Positions 24,707 to 32,112 of a stretch of 45,504 nucleotides of DNA are shown piece after piece. Positions within the stretch are counted from its first letter, which is position 1, and each line of letters starts with the position of its first letter. Origin of the DNA: Lachnospiraceae bacterium (lineage in GTDB: Bacteria > Bacillota > Clostridia > Lachnospirales > Lachnospiraceae); the NCBI GenBank assembly GCA_017626325.1, contig JAGAIZ010000039.1, positions 1 to 45,504 on the forward strand. The letters run 5' to 3'. A program made the translations under genes and the position numbers. The notes beneath the pieces were generated by a model. That model was not told the DNA's origin and did no database searches. It saw only the letters and a list, made by a program, of their open reading frames with translations.

Positions 24707-24731
24707 ACCCAGAGTTTTCTCTGGGTATTTT
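24707..24731 (+). terminator. Terminator after tRNA-Gly, supplied by the element
   Basis: ACCCAGAG (24707-24714), TTTT, CTCTGGGT (24719-24726), then ATTTTT. It lies inside the element; the presumed original terminator lies after attR at 26350-26375. Confidence 0.9.
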
Positions 24732-24778
24732 TAATATAAGGATGACTTGCGGAGCGAAGCATTCGTTATTTTTTATAG

Positions 24779-25045
24779 TTACAGATTGAAATCAAGCCCT
24801 TTTTGCATGTACCCAAGAGTCCGGTCGAGGGAACGCACTAATATTGTCCTCCTGCCGTCATAAGCAAGATACGGGTTATCATACCTGCAGGCATCATGAT
24901 GTGCACGTAATTCCTGCAGGATATAAACGGCTTCCGGAAGCGGCGGGATCTCCCGGATAGAATAGATCGTCTTGGTATCTTCAACAACACGGTAGACCAT
25001 GGAACCGCAGCGGTTGCCATCTTCGTCCGCTTTTCTATTGCTTTT
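24779..25045 (-). pseudogene. Frame fragment of unknown origin in the tRNA-Gly element
   Basis: An open frame ending REIPPLPEAVYILQELR...LDRTLGYMQKGLDFNL has protein-like composition, but its first ATG (25000) has no ribosome binding site. The frame is open upstream to a stop at 25046-25048. At 25031-25050 an 11-bp stretch is nearly duplicated (CTTTTCTATT twice), which shifts the frame relative to one continuing from 25128. That upstream frame overlaps the antisense RNA promoter and may not be coding. No family recognised. Confidence 0.25.
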
Positions 25046-25063
25046 CTATTTGATTCATGCATC

Positions 25064-25092
25064 TTGCAATTAAATTCTGCATATGCTATAAT
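25064..25092 (+). promoter_or_regulatory. Promoter of the antisense RNA
   Basis: TTGCAA (25064-25069), 17 bp, TATAAT (25087-25092), with TGC before the -10. Confidence 0.82.
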
Positions 25093-25098
25093 TGCCTC

Positions 25099-25172
25099 AG
25101 GCAACAGAGATAATAGTGCATCCGTCATAAATGCACCAAGCGAAAACCCCGGAGCGGCTACTCCGGGGTTTT
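25099..25172 (+). ncRNA. Antisense RNA antitoxin of an Fst/par-like type I system (RNAII-like)
   Basis: From the predicted start near 25099 to the shared terminator the RNA would be about 74 nt. It carries ACAGAGATAATA (25104-25115) and ATCCGTCATAAA (25120-25131), both repeated exactly at 25280-25291 and 25294-25305 across the toxin start codon. It can therefore pair with the toxin mRNA in trans. GTGCAT (25116-25121) pairs with ATGCAC (25131-25136), exposing the anti-start-codon CAT in the loop. This is the layout known for the par locus of plasmid pAD1. Confidence 0.8.
25143..25172. terminator. Bidirectional terminator shared by toxin mRNA and antisense RNA
   Basis: AAAACCCCGGAG (25143-25154) pairs perfectly with CTCCGGGGTTTT (25161-25172), loop CGGCTA. 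It ends in T on both strands. Confidence 0.92.
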
Positions 25173-25203
25173 CTTATCCCATCACGGCGGGATCAGACCG
25201 AGG

Positions 25204-25302
25204 CTAGTTGTCATTGTCATCGCCGTCCAGCCATTTAGTGATGCAGTGACATATAACACCACCTACGACGGCGACCAAAACAGAGATAATAAAATCCGTC
25301 AT
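25204..25302 (-). CDS. Small membrane toxin, Fst/Ldr-like type I toxin
   Basis: 32 aa. A hydrophobic segment (about residues 4-21, IISVLVAVVGGVICHCI) is followed by KWLDGDDNDN, the same plan as Fst-type toxins: a short helix that inserts in the membrane, then a charged, partly disordered tail. AAAGGGGGTG sits seven bases before the ATG, an excellent ribosome binding site. The transcript would run from about 25343 to the hairpin at 25143-25172, about 200 nt, also the size of pAD1 RNAI. The start-codon region is matched by the antisense RNA through two 12-nt repeats. The gene is shorter than usual annotation cut-offs. The family call rests on sequence plan and locus structure, not a search. Confidence 0.83.
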   Translation of the reverse strand: MTDFIISVLVAVVGGVICHCITKWLDGDDNDN

Positions 25303-25349
25303 AAACAACACCCCCTTTCCGTTGCCGGACTGGGAATGACAACACAAGC

Positions 25350-25378
25350 AGTATATCACATTTTGTCAGATTTAGGAA
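25350..25378 (-). promoter_or_regulatory. Likely promoter of the type I toxin mRNA
   Basis: On the - strand, TATACT (complement of 25350-25355) is preceded by TG one base away, and a weak -35 TTCCTA lies 17 bp upstream. It is about 48 bp before the toxin start. Confidence 0.55.
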
Positions 25379-25515
25379 ATATTTTATCAATTCCACGCAA
25401 AAGAAGCGGAAGACCAGCCCCGCGACCGAATTGTGTATGAAACTGTTTATTAGGGCTTCCGAGCCCGTGCACCTACCCCCCCTATGCCATCCGTCGCGCT
25501 TTGCGCTCGTCGCTG

Positions 25516-25555
25516 TCTAAGATAATCTAAGATACGAAAATACCGCATCTAAGAT
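25516..25555. repeat. Short direct repeats TCTAAGAT, also next to attL
   Basis: TCTAAGAT occurs at 25516-25523, 25526-25533 and 25548-25555. CATCTAAGATT at 25546-25556 is identical to 24695-24705, immediately after the attL core. They could be arm-type sites for the lost integrase. The rest of 25380-25609 shows nothing else I can name. Confidence 0.5.
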
Positions 25556-25609
25556 TACCTAAGCATCGCCCACAGGGGGAACCGGTACCGCCCTATGTAC
25601 TTTACCGGA

Positions 25610-26323
25610 TCACGCCAGCAGCGCATCATAATCCTGCATCCAGTCAGGATTCTTTGCAGCGACAAGATACCGCAGGCTGTTGTTCATGCGCGACACGGCA
25701 TCATCGAAATGCTGCGTAATGATATCAAAACTTCCGCCGTCAGAAATGATCACTCCGGCAATCGCCGGAAGACACTGCCTGATCAGCCAGCGTTTCTTAT
25801 CCTCGATCGTCTTCTGTGCGGCTTCCACGTACAGCCGGAGCTTGCCGACCATTCCGACAAACTTTTCCCAGAGCGGATGGGAAGAGCAGCGCGACCTGTT
25901 GGAAGCAAGATCCAGACGGGTGAATCAGCCGATATTTTTCACCTGCTGCAGAAACTCGATCATGATATTGTTATCGAGATCTGACAGGCAGATCACATCC
26001 TCGGCAAAAGGAGTATCGGAAGTGATCGATGCACGGAAATGGACAAGCAGATCCGGCACGGCGGAACCGCTGATCACGACATGAATACCCATATCTTCAT
26101 TGCCGTCTGACAGGATGCTTATGGGAAAGCTGCTTAGTCTGTGCAGCTTCTTATAACCGTTGGCGCCTTTGGGAAGCAGCAGGAAATCTTCCGGAGAATA
26201 TCCGAGGAATGAGATCATCTCCTTTACATCTGAAATGACAGTGGAAGTGAAGGCGATCCAGTCTATAGAAGCCCTTTCCGACGAGAGGCAAGTTGTCAGA
26301 AAATTCTGCTTCTTGGGAAAAAA
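25610..26323 (-). pseudogene. Decayed rolling-circle-type replication initiation protein (Rep_trans-like)
   Basis: One frame carries the N-terminal part (SIDWIAFTSTVISDVKEM, FLGYSPEDFLLLPKGANGYKK, DGNEDMGIHVVISGSAVPDLL, EFLQQVKNIG), then TGA at 25925-25927, then FTRLDLA and, after an apparent internal deletion, the C-terminal part (WEKFVGMVGKLRLYVEAAQK, DGGSFDIITQHFDDAVSRMN). These blocks match the replication-initiation proteins of Tn916-like and related integrative elements. The frame stays open to the attR core, so the true start is lost or very close to it. Nonsense codon plus deletion make the gene dead. Confidence 0.75.
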
Positions 26324-26345
26324 TTCGAGTCCCGTCTCGCGCTCT
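26324..26345. repeat. attR: 22-bp copy of the tRNA-Gly 3' end
   Basis: Identical to 24673-24694; only this part of the tRNA is present. It marks the right end of the integrated element. Confidence 0.92.
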
Positions 26346-26349
26346 TAGG

Positions 26350-26375
26350 AAGCCTGGTAGATACTAGGCTTTTTT
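26350..26375 (+). terminator. Terminator after attR, probably the original tRNA-Gly terminator
   Basis: AAGCCT (26350-26355) pairs with AGGCTT (26366-26371), with inner GTA/TAC, followed by T. It sits four bases after attR. Confidence 0.8.
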
Positions 26376-26531
26376 GTATTGCATTTCATGTTAAACTACG
26401 TGCGTTATGGGCGCTTTCAGGTATAGTTCTGCACACTTTATTGCTGCAACGCCAAGTCGGACAACCGAGTTAAACGGCAGCTAAGTCAGATATCCAGGTC
26501 AATATTGTGGTGATCGTCGCATAAAAAATAT

Positions 26532-26559
26532 TTGACAAGACTGCCAAAATGTGTAATAT
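26532..26559 (+). promoter_or_regulatory. Promoter of the 78-aa protein gene
   Basis: TTGACA (26532-26537), 16 bp, TAATAT (26554-26559). The rest of the gap from 26376 shows nothing notable. Confidence 0.75.
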
Positions 26560-26612
26560 GTTAAGTGTACACAGAAATAATATAAAGAAGAGATCATGAG
26601 GAGGAGAAAATC

Positions 26613-26849
26613 ATGAAAGTAATGAACATTGACGATCCTGAAAAGTTTTTTGAAGTAGTAAACAAGTGTAAAGGAACAGTAGAGCTTGTAACGTCAGAAG
26701 GCGACAGATTAAATCTGAAATCTCAGTTGACAAAATACGTAGCGCTCACAAAGCTGTTTGCAGATAACATGATTCCCGAGATGGAAATCGTAGCGCACGA
26801 TCCTGATGATGTGAACCGTCTTCTGGAGTACATGGTAAGCGGCAAATAA
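26613..26849 (+). CDS. Small conserved-looking protein, unknown function
   Basis: 78 aa, soluble. AGGAGG precedes the ATG at a good distance, and a clear promoter and terminator bracket the gene, so it is probably expressed alone. The pattern (DDPEKFFEVVNKCKGTVELVTSEGDRLNLKSQLTKYVAL) suggests a small alpha/beta domain. I recall similar short proteins in Lachnospiraceae, some mislabelled as polyA polymerase, but no function can be given from the sequence. Confidence 0.75.
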   Translation: MKVMNIDDPEKFFEVVNKCKGTVELVTSEGDRLNLKSQLTKYVALTKLFADNMIPEMEIVAHDPDDVNRLLEYMVSGK

Positions 26850-26889
26850 GGCTCGGGTCTGTTTTATTGAAATTGGACAAACGAATGGA

Positions 26890-26920
26890 GAATCCTGTGT
26901 TTCGCAGGATTCTTTGTTTT
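26890..26920 (+). terminator. Terminator between the 78-aa gene and greA
   Basis: GAATCCTG (26890-26897) pairs with CAGGATTC (26905-26912), followed by TTTGTTTT. Confidence 0.88.
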
Positions 26921-26949
26921 CTGTGGAAGTGGGGAAGGAGAAAGTTATT

Positions 26950-27453
26950 ATGCACAACGAACTGACGAAGCAGGATATTCAGAAGATGGAAGAAGAAATT
27001 GAGTACCGCAAGCTGGTAGTGCGCAAGAATGCTCTGGAGGATGTGAAGGAAGCGAGGGCGCAGGGTGACTTGAGCGAGAATTTCGAATATTATGCGGCGA
27101 AGAAGTTCAAGAACCAGAATGAGAGCCGGATTCGTTATCTGGAGCGTATGATCAAGACGGCGGTAGTAGTGTCTGATGAGTCTGCGGAGGATGAAGTCGG
27201 CATGAATAATACGGTGGAGGTTTTCTTCGAGGATGACAATCTGACGGAGAAGTACAAGCTGGTGACTACGGTGCGCGGCAATTCCTTAGAAGGGCTTATC
27301 AGTACGGAGTCGCCGCTTGGCAAGGCGCTGTTGGGACATAAGGTAAACGATCGCGTGTATGTGGAAGTGAACCAGAATGCGGGCTATTATGTTGTGATTA
27401 AGTCCATTGAGAATACGGTAGATGACGGAAGCGATAAGCTGCGCAGCTTTTAA
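26950..27453 (+). CDS. greA: Transcription elongation factor GreA family
   Basis: 167 aa. The N-terminal coiled coil carries the hallmark QGDLSENFEYYAAKKFKNQNE (about residues 36-56), whose acidic tip enters the RNA polymerase channel to stimulate cleavage of backtracked RNA. The C-terminal half is the FKBP-like domain (PLGKALLGHKVNDRVYVEV). The start at 26950 is preceded by GGAAGGAG; the frame extends to 26914 inside the upstream terminator. It is slightly longer than the standard 157 aa and lacks the usual GreA C-terminal spacing, so it may be a GreA/GreB-type variant. Confidence 0.9.
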   Translation: MHNELTKQDIQKMEEEIEYRKLVVRKNALEDVKEARAQGDLSENFEYYAAKKFKNQNESRIRYLERMIKTAVVVSDESAEDEVGMNNTVEVFFEDDNLTEKYKLVTTVRGNSLEGLISTESPLGKALLGHKVNDRVYVEVNQNAGYYVVIKSIENTVDDGSDKLRSF

Positions 27454-27460
27454 TCAAAAG

Positions 27461-27505
27461 GAGCAGTTGTTTAAGCAGATAAATAATCTGTCTAAGCAAC
27501 TGCTC
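27461..27505. terminator. Terminator between greA and the convergent ABC permease gene
   Basis: GAGCAGTTG (27461-27469) pairs with CAACTGCTC (27497-27505), with inner CAGAT/ATCTG pairing. Confidence 0.8.
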
Positions 27506-27528
27506 TGTTTCTATGTCATGCTTTATGA

Positions 27529-30258
27529 TCATTCCGCTTCCCGCAATCGTTCCACAATGGATTTGCGTGCGCTGTACTTGTAGGTGACAAGCGGTATCAG
27601 CGCGCCGAGTACGGCGAAGAAAGGAGCAACGATGAAGACGGGCAGTATGGTGAAACGGTAGGTAAAGAACCAGAACATACTGCTAAGAGCTTTGGCGCAC
27701 AGCGGTCCGGCTGCCAGAATAAAGAGGAAGGAGAATACGACAGAGCCGAGGGTGAGCAGCAGTCCTTCCGCTGCCAGCATGATTCTAAGCTGTCTTCCTG
27801 TCATGCCGACAGCCTGCAGCACGGCGAATTCACGATGTCTTGTAAAGATGCTCGTCAGAATCGCGTTGATGAAGTTCAGGATGCCCACAAGACCGATGAT
27901 GAAGCTCAGCGCACCGCCCATGATGAGGAACATATTACGGAAGGATTCGAAGTCCTTGGCGTAATAGGCGCGGCTTTCGTAATCGTACTGAGGCATTACG
28001 CTGGTGGTAAAGTCCGCGAGGAAGTTCTCCATAGCGGCGGTGTTGTTTTCATGCTTTGCGGTGTTTTCCTCATCCGCCATATTGAAGGCATAGTACATAA
28101 TGGTGTCTGTACCGGTATCCTTTTTAAAGGTGTTCGAGTTCAGGACAAAGGAATGGGCGCCATAGAGGCGGTAGGAGAGCGCGTGCGGAACCGCTACGAG
28201 GGCGGCGACTTCATACTCTTTGTCATCGTAGTTGAGGGTGCGCATCCTGACGTTGCCAAGCGATGGATCAGGATTGTCGTAGACCGCGCCCGTTTCAGGA
28301 TTATAATATTCCCAATCTTCAAGATAGCGGAGCTTCACGGTATCGCCTACCTTCGCCCAATGGGATTCGGGTTCTACATGTCCGTAGTCATCCAGGACAT
28401 AAACGGCGGCAATATAGTTACCATCCTCGTATAGTTTACTTAAGTCCCCTTCCAGCAAGGTAAGCTGATCCAGACAGAAAGGATCCATGCCGTAGAGCTT
28501 TGCTTCTCTTTGCAGCAAGCCGTCCACGACTTCGCATGAATTGACGATAGAATCGACGATTGTATTCGGATAGCTGGAATAGAGCGCGCGCAGTTCCTGT
28601 TCTGTGATAAATTCTGCAATATTGCTTGTCTGGCCGTAGGTTCTGCCGCCTGCCTTGATGTCTCCCGCACGGCTGACGGTATCAATAACCTCTTCGGGGA
28701 GAGCCTCGGCGGACCAGCCGCCGGTGCCGACATTCATATAGTTGGCATCCGCAAGGACGAAGTCGGTTACAAAGGAATGGCTGACATATTTATTCATGTC
28801 GAAACCATTTGTAAAAGTGAAGGTCAGGTTCAGCAGTACCACAGCGAGGGAAAGGGACAGTACCGTGATTATTGTCTTTCTGCGGTTTCTGCCCAGATTT
28901 GCCAGCGCCATCCTGAGAAGAGAAGCGCCCTTATAAGCCCGGCGGTTCTGTCGGGATCCGCGCTGCTGTCTGGTATGAGGTTGTCTGCGGCCTGGTTTCC
29001 TGCCTTGTTTCGGATTGTCGACGGTGCGTTCGGTGTAACGGACTGCCTCAATGGGAGTCACTTTGGCTGCCATTTTGCCTGGTTTCCGACAGGATATGAT
29101 GATTGTTGTCAGAGCAAAGAGGGCGGCAATTATGAAAATAAGCGGATTGACGGACAGTGAGTCTGTGGGTACGCCATCCAGCGTTGACAGAATGATGGGC
29201 AGAAGCAGCGCGCCGATACCATAACCGATCAGCAGTCCGATGGGAATACCGATGGCGGAGAGTAAGAGCGCCTGGTGAAGTACGATGCGCCTGATCTGCT
29301 TTCCGGTGGTACCGATCGTCTTCAGCAGTCCGTAGAAACGTATGTCATTAGAGACGGATATCTGAAAGACATTGTAAATAATCAGATATCCCGTAGCGAT
29401 AATGAGAAGCAGGATCGCGGCGATAGCGATGACGGTTAAGGGATCCGCATTGCTGTTGAGCTGTGCGCTGACATAGCCCCAGTTTACGCCGGTGTTGATA
29501 TAGGTGTCCGCCTCGGAGGGGTCTTTGGACTGGTAACCATAGTGAGACAGGACGGTTTCCATATTCTCTTCGATATGATTGGCATTTCGGAACATGACAT
29601 TCAGGACGTAGGCGCCAATCCAGCTCGTGCGGTTGGTACGCGCTGATTTGTTAAGAAGCTCTCTGCACAGGTCCTCGGGCAATAGAACATGGCTTGCCGT
29701 GATCACTTCGTCATATTCCCAATAACCGCATAGTGTGAAGGTCTCGGTAACAGGAGTGCCGTCTATGTCGATGGTGAGGGTAAATTCCGTGCCGATTTCC
29801 GGTTTCACGCCGAGCAGGGAGAGAACCCTTGTGTCTGTGGCGGCTTCTTTCGTGCCTTCTTTGGGCAGGCGACCCTCAACAGGGTGAAGGAAGTAGAAAT
29901 CCGCTGTGTTCTCGTCGCAGTAGCTGACCTCTACGTGGGATTTGTTAAAAGGCTCCTCGGAGAGCATACCGATTGCAAACCGGATGCCGTATCTTAGGAT
30001 CAAGTCGTCGTCTTTCAACAGATTTGCCTGTTCTTTAGTCAGATCCTTGAAGGAGCCGTGGGCGTAGCCGCCTGCCTGGCGGAAATTGCTTTGCTCGAAG
30101 CTGTAGGAGAGGGACATGGCGATCGTGAAGAGGGCGGTGAACAGGACGGTTGTCAGCGTGATAGCCAGTACGGCGATAATGTTTCTGGTCTTCGATGATT
30201 TCATGCTCTGGAAGCTGATGTGCCGTATTACTTTCTTGTTTGCTACGTTGAGGCTCAT
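27529..30258 (-). CDS. ABC transporter permease, FtsX/MacB type
   Basis: 909 aa with two FtsX-like units. An N-terminal helix (IIAVLAITLTTVLFTALFTIAMSLSY) precedes a large extracytoplasmic domain; helices follow near residues 275-300, 330-355 and 370-390; a basic linker (RRQPHTRQQRGSRQNRR, about 430) leads to a second such unit ending in three helices. The conserved ISVSNDIRFYGLLKTIGTTGKQIR and FTRHREFAVLQAVGMTGRQLR blocks sit at the cytoplasmic junctions. These permeases work by mechanotransmission rather than classic transport and often deal with peptide antibiotics or cell-envelope substrates. It follows the ATPase gene by three bases and belongs to one locus with the two-component genes. 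Confidence 0.92.
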   Translation of the reverse strand: MSLNVANKKVIRHISFQSMKSSKTRNIIAVLAITLTTVLFTALFTIAMSLSYSFEQSNFRQAGGYAHGSFKDLTKEQANLLKDDDLILRYGIRFAIGMLSEEPFNKSHVEVSYCDENTADFYFLHPVEGRLPKEGTKEAATDTRVLSLLGVKPEIGTEFTLTIDIDGTPVTETFTLCGYWEYDEVITASHVLLPEDLCRELLNKSARTNRTSWIGAYVLNVMFRNANHIEENMETVLSHYGYQSKDPSEADTYINTGVNWGYVSAQLNSNADPLTVIAIAAILLLIIATGYLIIYNVFQISVSNDIRFYGLLKTIGTTGKQIRRIVLHQALLLSAIGIPIGLLIGYGIGALLLPIILSTLDGVPTDSLSVNPLIFIIAALFALTTIIISCRKPGKMAAKVTPIEAVRYTERTVDNPKQGRKPGRRQPHTRQQRGSRQNRRAYKGASLLRMALANLGRNRRKTIITVLSLSLAVVLLNLTFTFTNGFDMNKYVSHSFVTDFVLADANYMNVGTGGWSAEALPEEVIDTVSRAGDIKAGGRTYGQTSNIAEFITEQELRALYSSYPNTIVDSIVNSCEVVDGLLQREAKLYGMDPFCLDQLTLLEGDLSKLYEDGNYIAAVYVLDDYGHVEPESHWAKVGDTVKLRYLEDWEYYNPETGAVYDNPDPSLGNVRMRTLNYDDKEYEVAALVAVPHALSYRLYGAHSFVLNSNTFKKDTGTDTIMYYAFNMADEENTAKHENNTAAMENFLADFTTSVMPQYDYESRAYYAKDFESFRNMFLIMGGALSFIIGLVGILNFINAILTSIFTRHREFAVLQAVGMTGRQLRIMLAAEGLLLTLGSVVFSFLFILAAGPLCAKALSSMFWFFTYRFTILPVFIVAPFFAVLGALIPLVTYKYSARKSIVERLREAE

Positions 30259-30261
30259 ATG

Positions 30262-30948
30262 CTACACCTGCCTTTCTTTGACGCCGGAAACAATCCTTCC
30301 GTCTTCGATGCGGATGATGCGGTCTGCGAGCTGTGCGATTTCCTCATTGTGAGTAATCATGATGATGGTCTGGGAGAATTTGTGACTTGTGATTTTCAAT
30401 AGTCCCAGCACATCCAGCGAGGTCTTACTGTCCAGGTTGCCTGTCGGTTCGTCGGCAAGGATGATGGCGGGCTTGGCGGCTAAGGCTCTTGCGATGGCTA
30501 CACGCTGCTGCTGGCCGCCGGAGAGGTTGTTGGGCAGATTGTTCAGTTTGCTGGTAAGGCCCAGCGTCTCGATGATGGACGTAAGATAGGCATTGTCCGC
30601 TGTACCGCCGTCGAGCTGGATGGGAAGTACGATGTTTTCGTATACGTTTAAGACGGGAACCAGATTGTACTGCTGGAATACGAAACCGATTTTGCGTCTG
30701 CGGAAGATGGTTAAGGCTTCATCCTTCAGGGTGAAAATCTCCCTGCCGTCTACAGTGACGGAGCCGCTTGTGGGGCGGTCTAAGCCGCCTAACATATGGA
30801 GCAGAGTGGACTTGCCGCTGCCGCTGGTGCCTACGATGGCGACGAATTCGCCCTTTTCCACAGAAAGGGTCACACCGTCTAAGGCCCGGACTTCATTTTC
30901 TCCGCTTCCGTAGATTTTCTTCAGATTGTCAGTAGATAAGATTGTCAT
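30262..30948 (-). CDS. ABC transporter ATP-binding protein (LolD/MacB type)
   Basis: 228 aa. Walker [11 protein letters not shown]-loop [12 protein letters not shown], signature LSGGQQQR, Walker [13 protein letters not shown], and switch His in MITHNEEIA are all present. Such ATPases pair with FtsX-type permeases. The start at 30948 has GGAGGAAATT before it; the frame extends four codons to 30960. The gene is preceded by a tandem repeat and a promoter region of its own (30961-31033). Confidence 0.95.
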   Translation of the reverse strand: MTILSTDNLKKIYGSGENEVRALDGVTLSVEKGEFVAIVGTSGSGKSTLLHMLGGLDRPTSGSVTVDGREIFTLKDEALTIFRRRKIGFVFQQYNLVPVLNVYENIVLPIQLDGGTADNAYLTSIIETLGLTSKLNNLPNNLSGGQQQRVAIARALAAKPAIILADEPTGNLDSKTSLDVLGLLKITSHKFSQTIIMITHNEEIAQLADRIIRIEDGRIVSGVKERQV

Positions 30949-30960
30949 AATTTCCTCCAT

Positions 30961-31045
30961 TTCGAAGCGCTTTGCGTTTCATATACATTCGAAGCGCTTT
31001 ATGTTTTTATACATTTTCATTGTACCAGTACAATCTTTCCAGATT
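30961..31045 (-). promoter_or_regulatory. Promoter and likely operator of the ABC transporter genes
   Basis: TTCGAAGCGCTTT occurs at 30961-30973 and 30988-31000 (27-bp period). Further upstream is the palindrome TTGTACCAGTACAA (31020-31033). Read on the - strand, TTGTAC and TATAAA 16 bp apart form a possible promoter. Either repeat could bind the response regulator encoded next door; that is inference. Confidence 0.55.
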
Positions 31046-31110
31046 CTTTCGGGAAATGAGAGGATTCTTACAGTTTTGAAAGATTTGAATTCAGGGGCAG
31101 ATAAGGGGTG

Positions 31111-32112
31111 TTATCTTGGCAGATAGACAGCGAAGGAGGAACCTTGCCCCGGCGCGGAGGTCAGCTTGAGATAACCGCCCTGTCTGGTTATGATCTCGCG
31201 GGCCAGATACAGTCCGATTCCAACTCCTTCCTGGTCATGCACCTGGGGAGAACGGTAGAACCGGGAGAAAATCCTGGCGTGCTCTTCCTCGGCGATTCCG
31301 ATGCCGGTATCTGTTATGGTGACGCACAGGAACATTTCATATGTGGTGACTTCGATGGTGATGCTGCCTGCCTTGGTATATTTGACTGCGTTGTCGAGCA
31401 GATTATAAAGCGCTTCCTGTGTCCATTTGGCGTCGAAGACAGCGGCATCGGCGGACAAAGCGCTGTTGTGCGGGGCGCTATTGCTGGATAAAGCGCTGCC
31501 GCAGGGCGTGGCCTTTTCCGGCAGGATGACGCCCTGGGGCATAATGATGCGAAGTCCCTTTTGGGCTGCTTCTGGCGCAAGCTGCCGAACCGCTTCGGTA
31601 AGAACGGGCATAATGGGAGCGGCGGACGGACAGAGCGTAAAGACGTCGGTTTCCAGACGGGACATTTTGACCAGCGAGGCAATCAGAAAGCTCAGCTTTT
31701 CTGTCTGTGCGTGGAGCGCCGTAAGGTTATGTTTCCCCTGAGAGGACAGATTCTGTTCCTGTTCTGAGAGAAGCTCGCTGTAGAGAAGGATATTGGCGAT
31801 GGGAGTCTTGGTCTGGTGGGAAATATCGGAAATCAGTTCTTTGATGGTATTCTTTTCGTCTGCTGTATGCTGCGTCTCGGATTCTCTGGCGGACAGATAG
31901 GCTGCCAATTTGCTTTCCAGTGACGAAAGCATGGATTCGTCTATATGACTCTCTTTAAAAGTCCCGTTTATGGCGCAGTCAAGCATCGTATCTACTTTCT
32001 TAAGGGTATTCCGGGCGCGGTAATAAGATATGGCGCTCAGAACCAGAAACGACAGGATGACAAGAATGTCTGCGGCAATGCATATTTGCAGAAACGGCGG
32101 GATGTTCAGCAT
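31111..32112 (-). CDS. Sensor histidine kinase
   Basis: 333 aa. A single membrane helix (about residues 9-30) and no large outside domain leave little room for ligand sensing, so it may sense through the neighbouring ABC transporter, as intramembrane-type kinases do. The H-box is ISDISHQTKTPIANIL (His near 98), the N-box LLDNAVKYTKAGS, and the G-boxes DTGIGIAEEE and GVGIGLYLAREII. It overlaps the response regulator stop by seven bases. The transporter genes follow after a 150-bp gap. Confidence 0.92.
   Translation of the reverse strand: MLNIPPFLQICIAADILVILSFLVLSAISYYRARNTLKKVDTMLDCAINGTFKESHIDESMLSSLESKLAAYLSARESETQHTADEKNTIKELISDISHQTKTPIANILLYSELLSEQEQNLSSQGKHNLTALHAQTEKLSFLIASLVKMSRLETDVFTLCPSAAPIMPVLTEAVRQLAPEAAQKGLRIIMPQGVILPEKATPCGSALSSNSAPHNSALSADAAVFDAKWTQEALYNLLDNAVKYTKAGSITIEVTTYEMFLCVTITDTGIGIAEEEHARIFSRFYRSPQVHDQEGVGIGLYLAREIITRQGGYLKLTSAPGQGSSFAVYLPR

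Larger units (their letters stand above)
24673..26345. mobile_element. Remnant of an integrative element in tRNA-Gly, lacking an integrase
   Basis: About 1.65 kb lies between two perfect 22-bp att cores. It contains a type I toxin-antitoxin locus, short direct repeats, a decayed replication-initiator gene and a frame fragment, all gene-like parts on the - strand. No integrase, excisionase or relaxase was found. Since both att sites are intact, it could still be moved by an integrase supplied from elsewhere, like the cis-mobilisable elements described for integrative and conjugative elements; that is inference. Confidence 0.82.

Noticed and set aside
24838-25128. 96-codon frame on the - strand starting MTDALLSLL
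   Set aside because: Its start matches the toxin only because of the direct repeats used by the antisense RNA, and it overlaps that RNA's promoter. It has no ribosome binding site.
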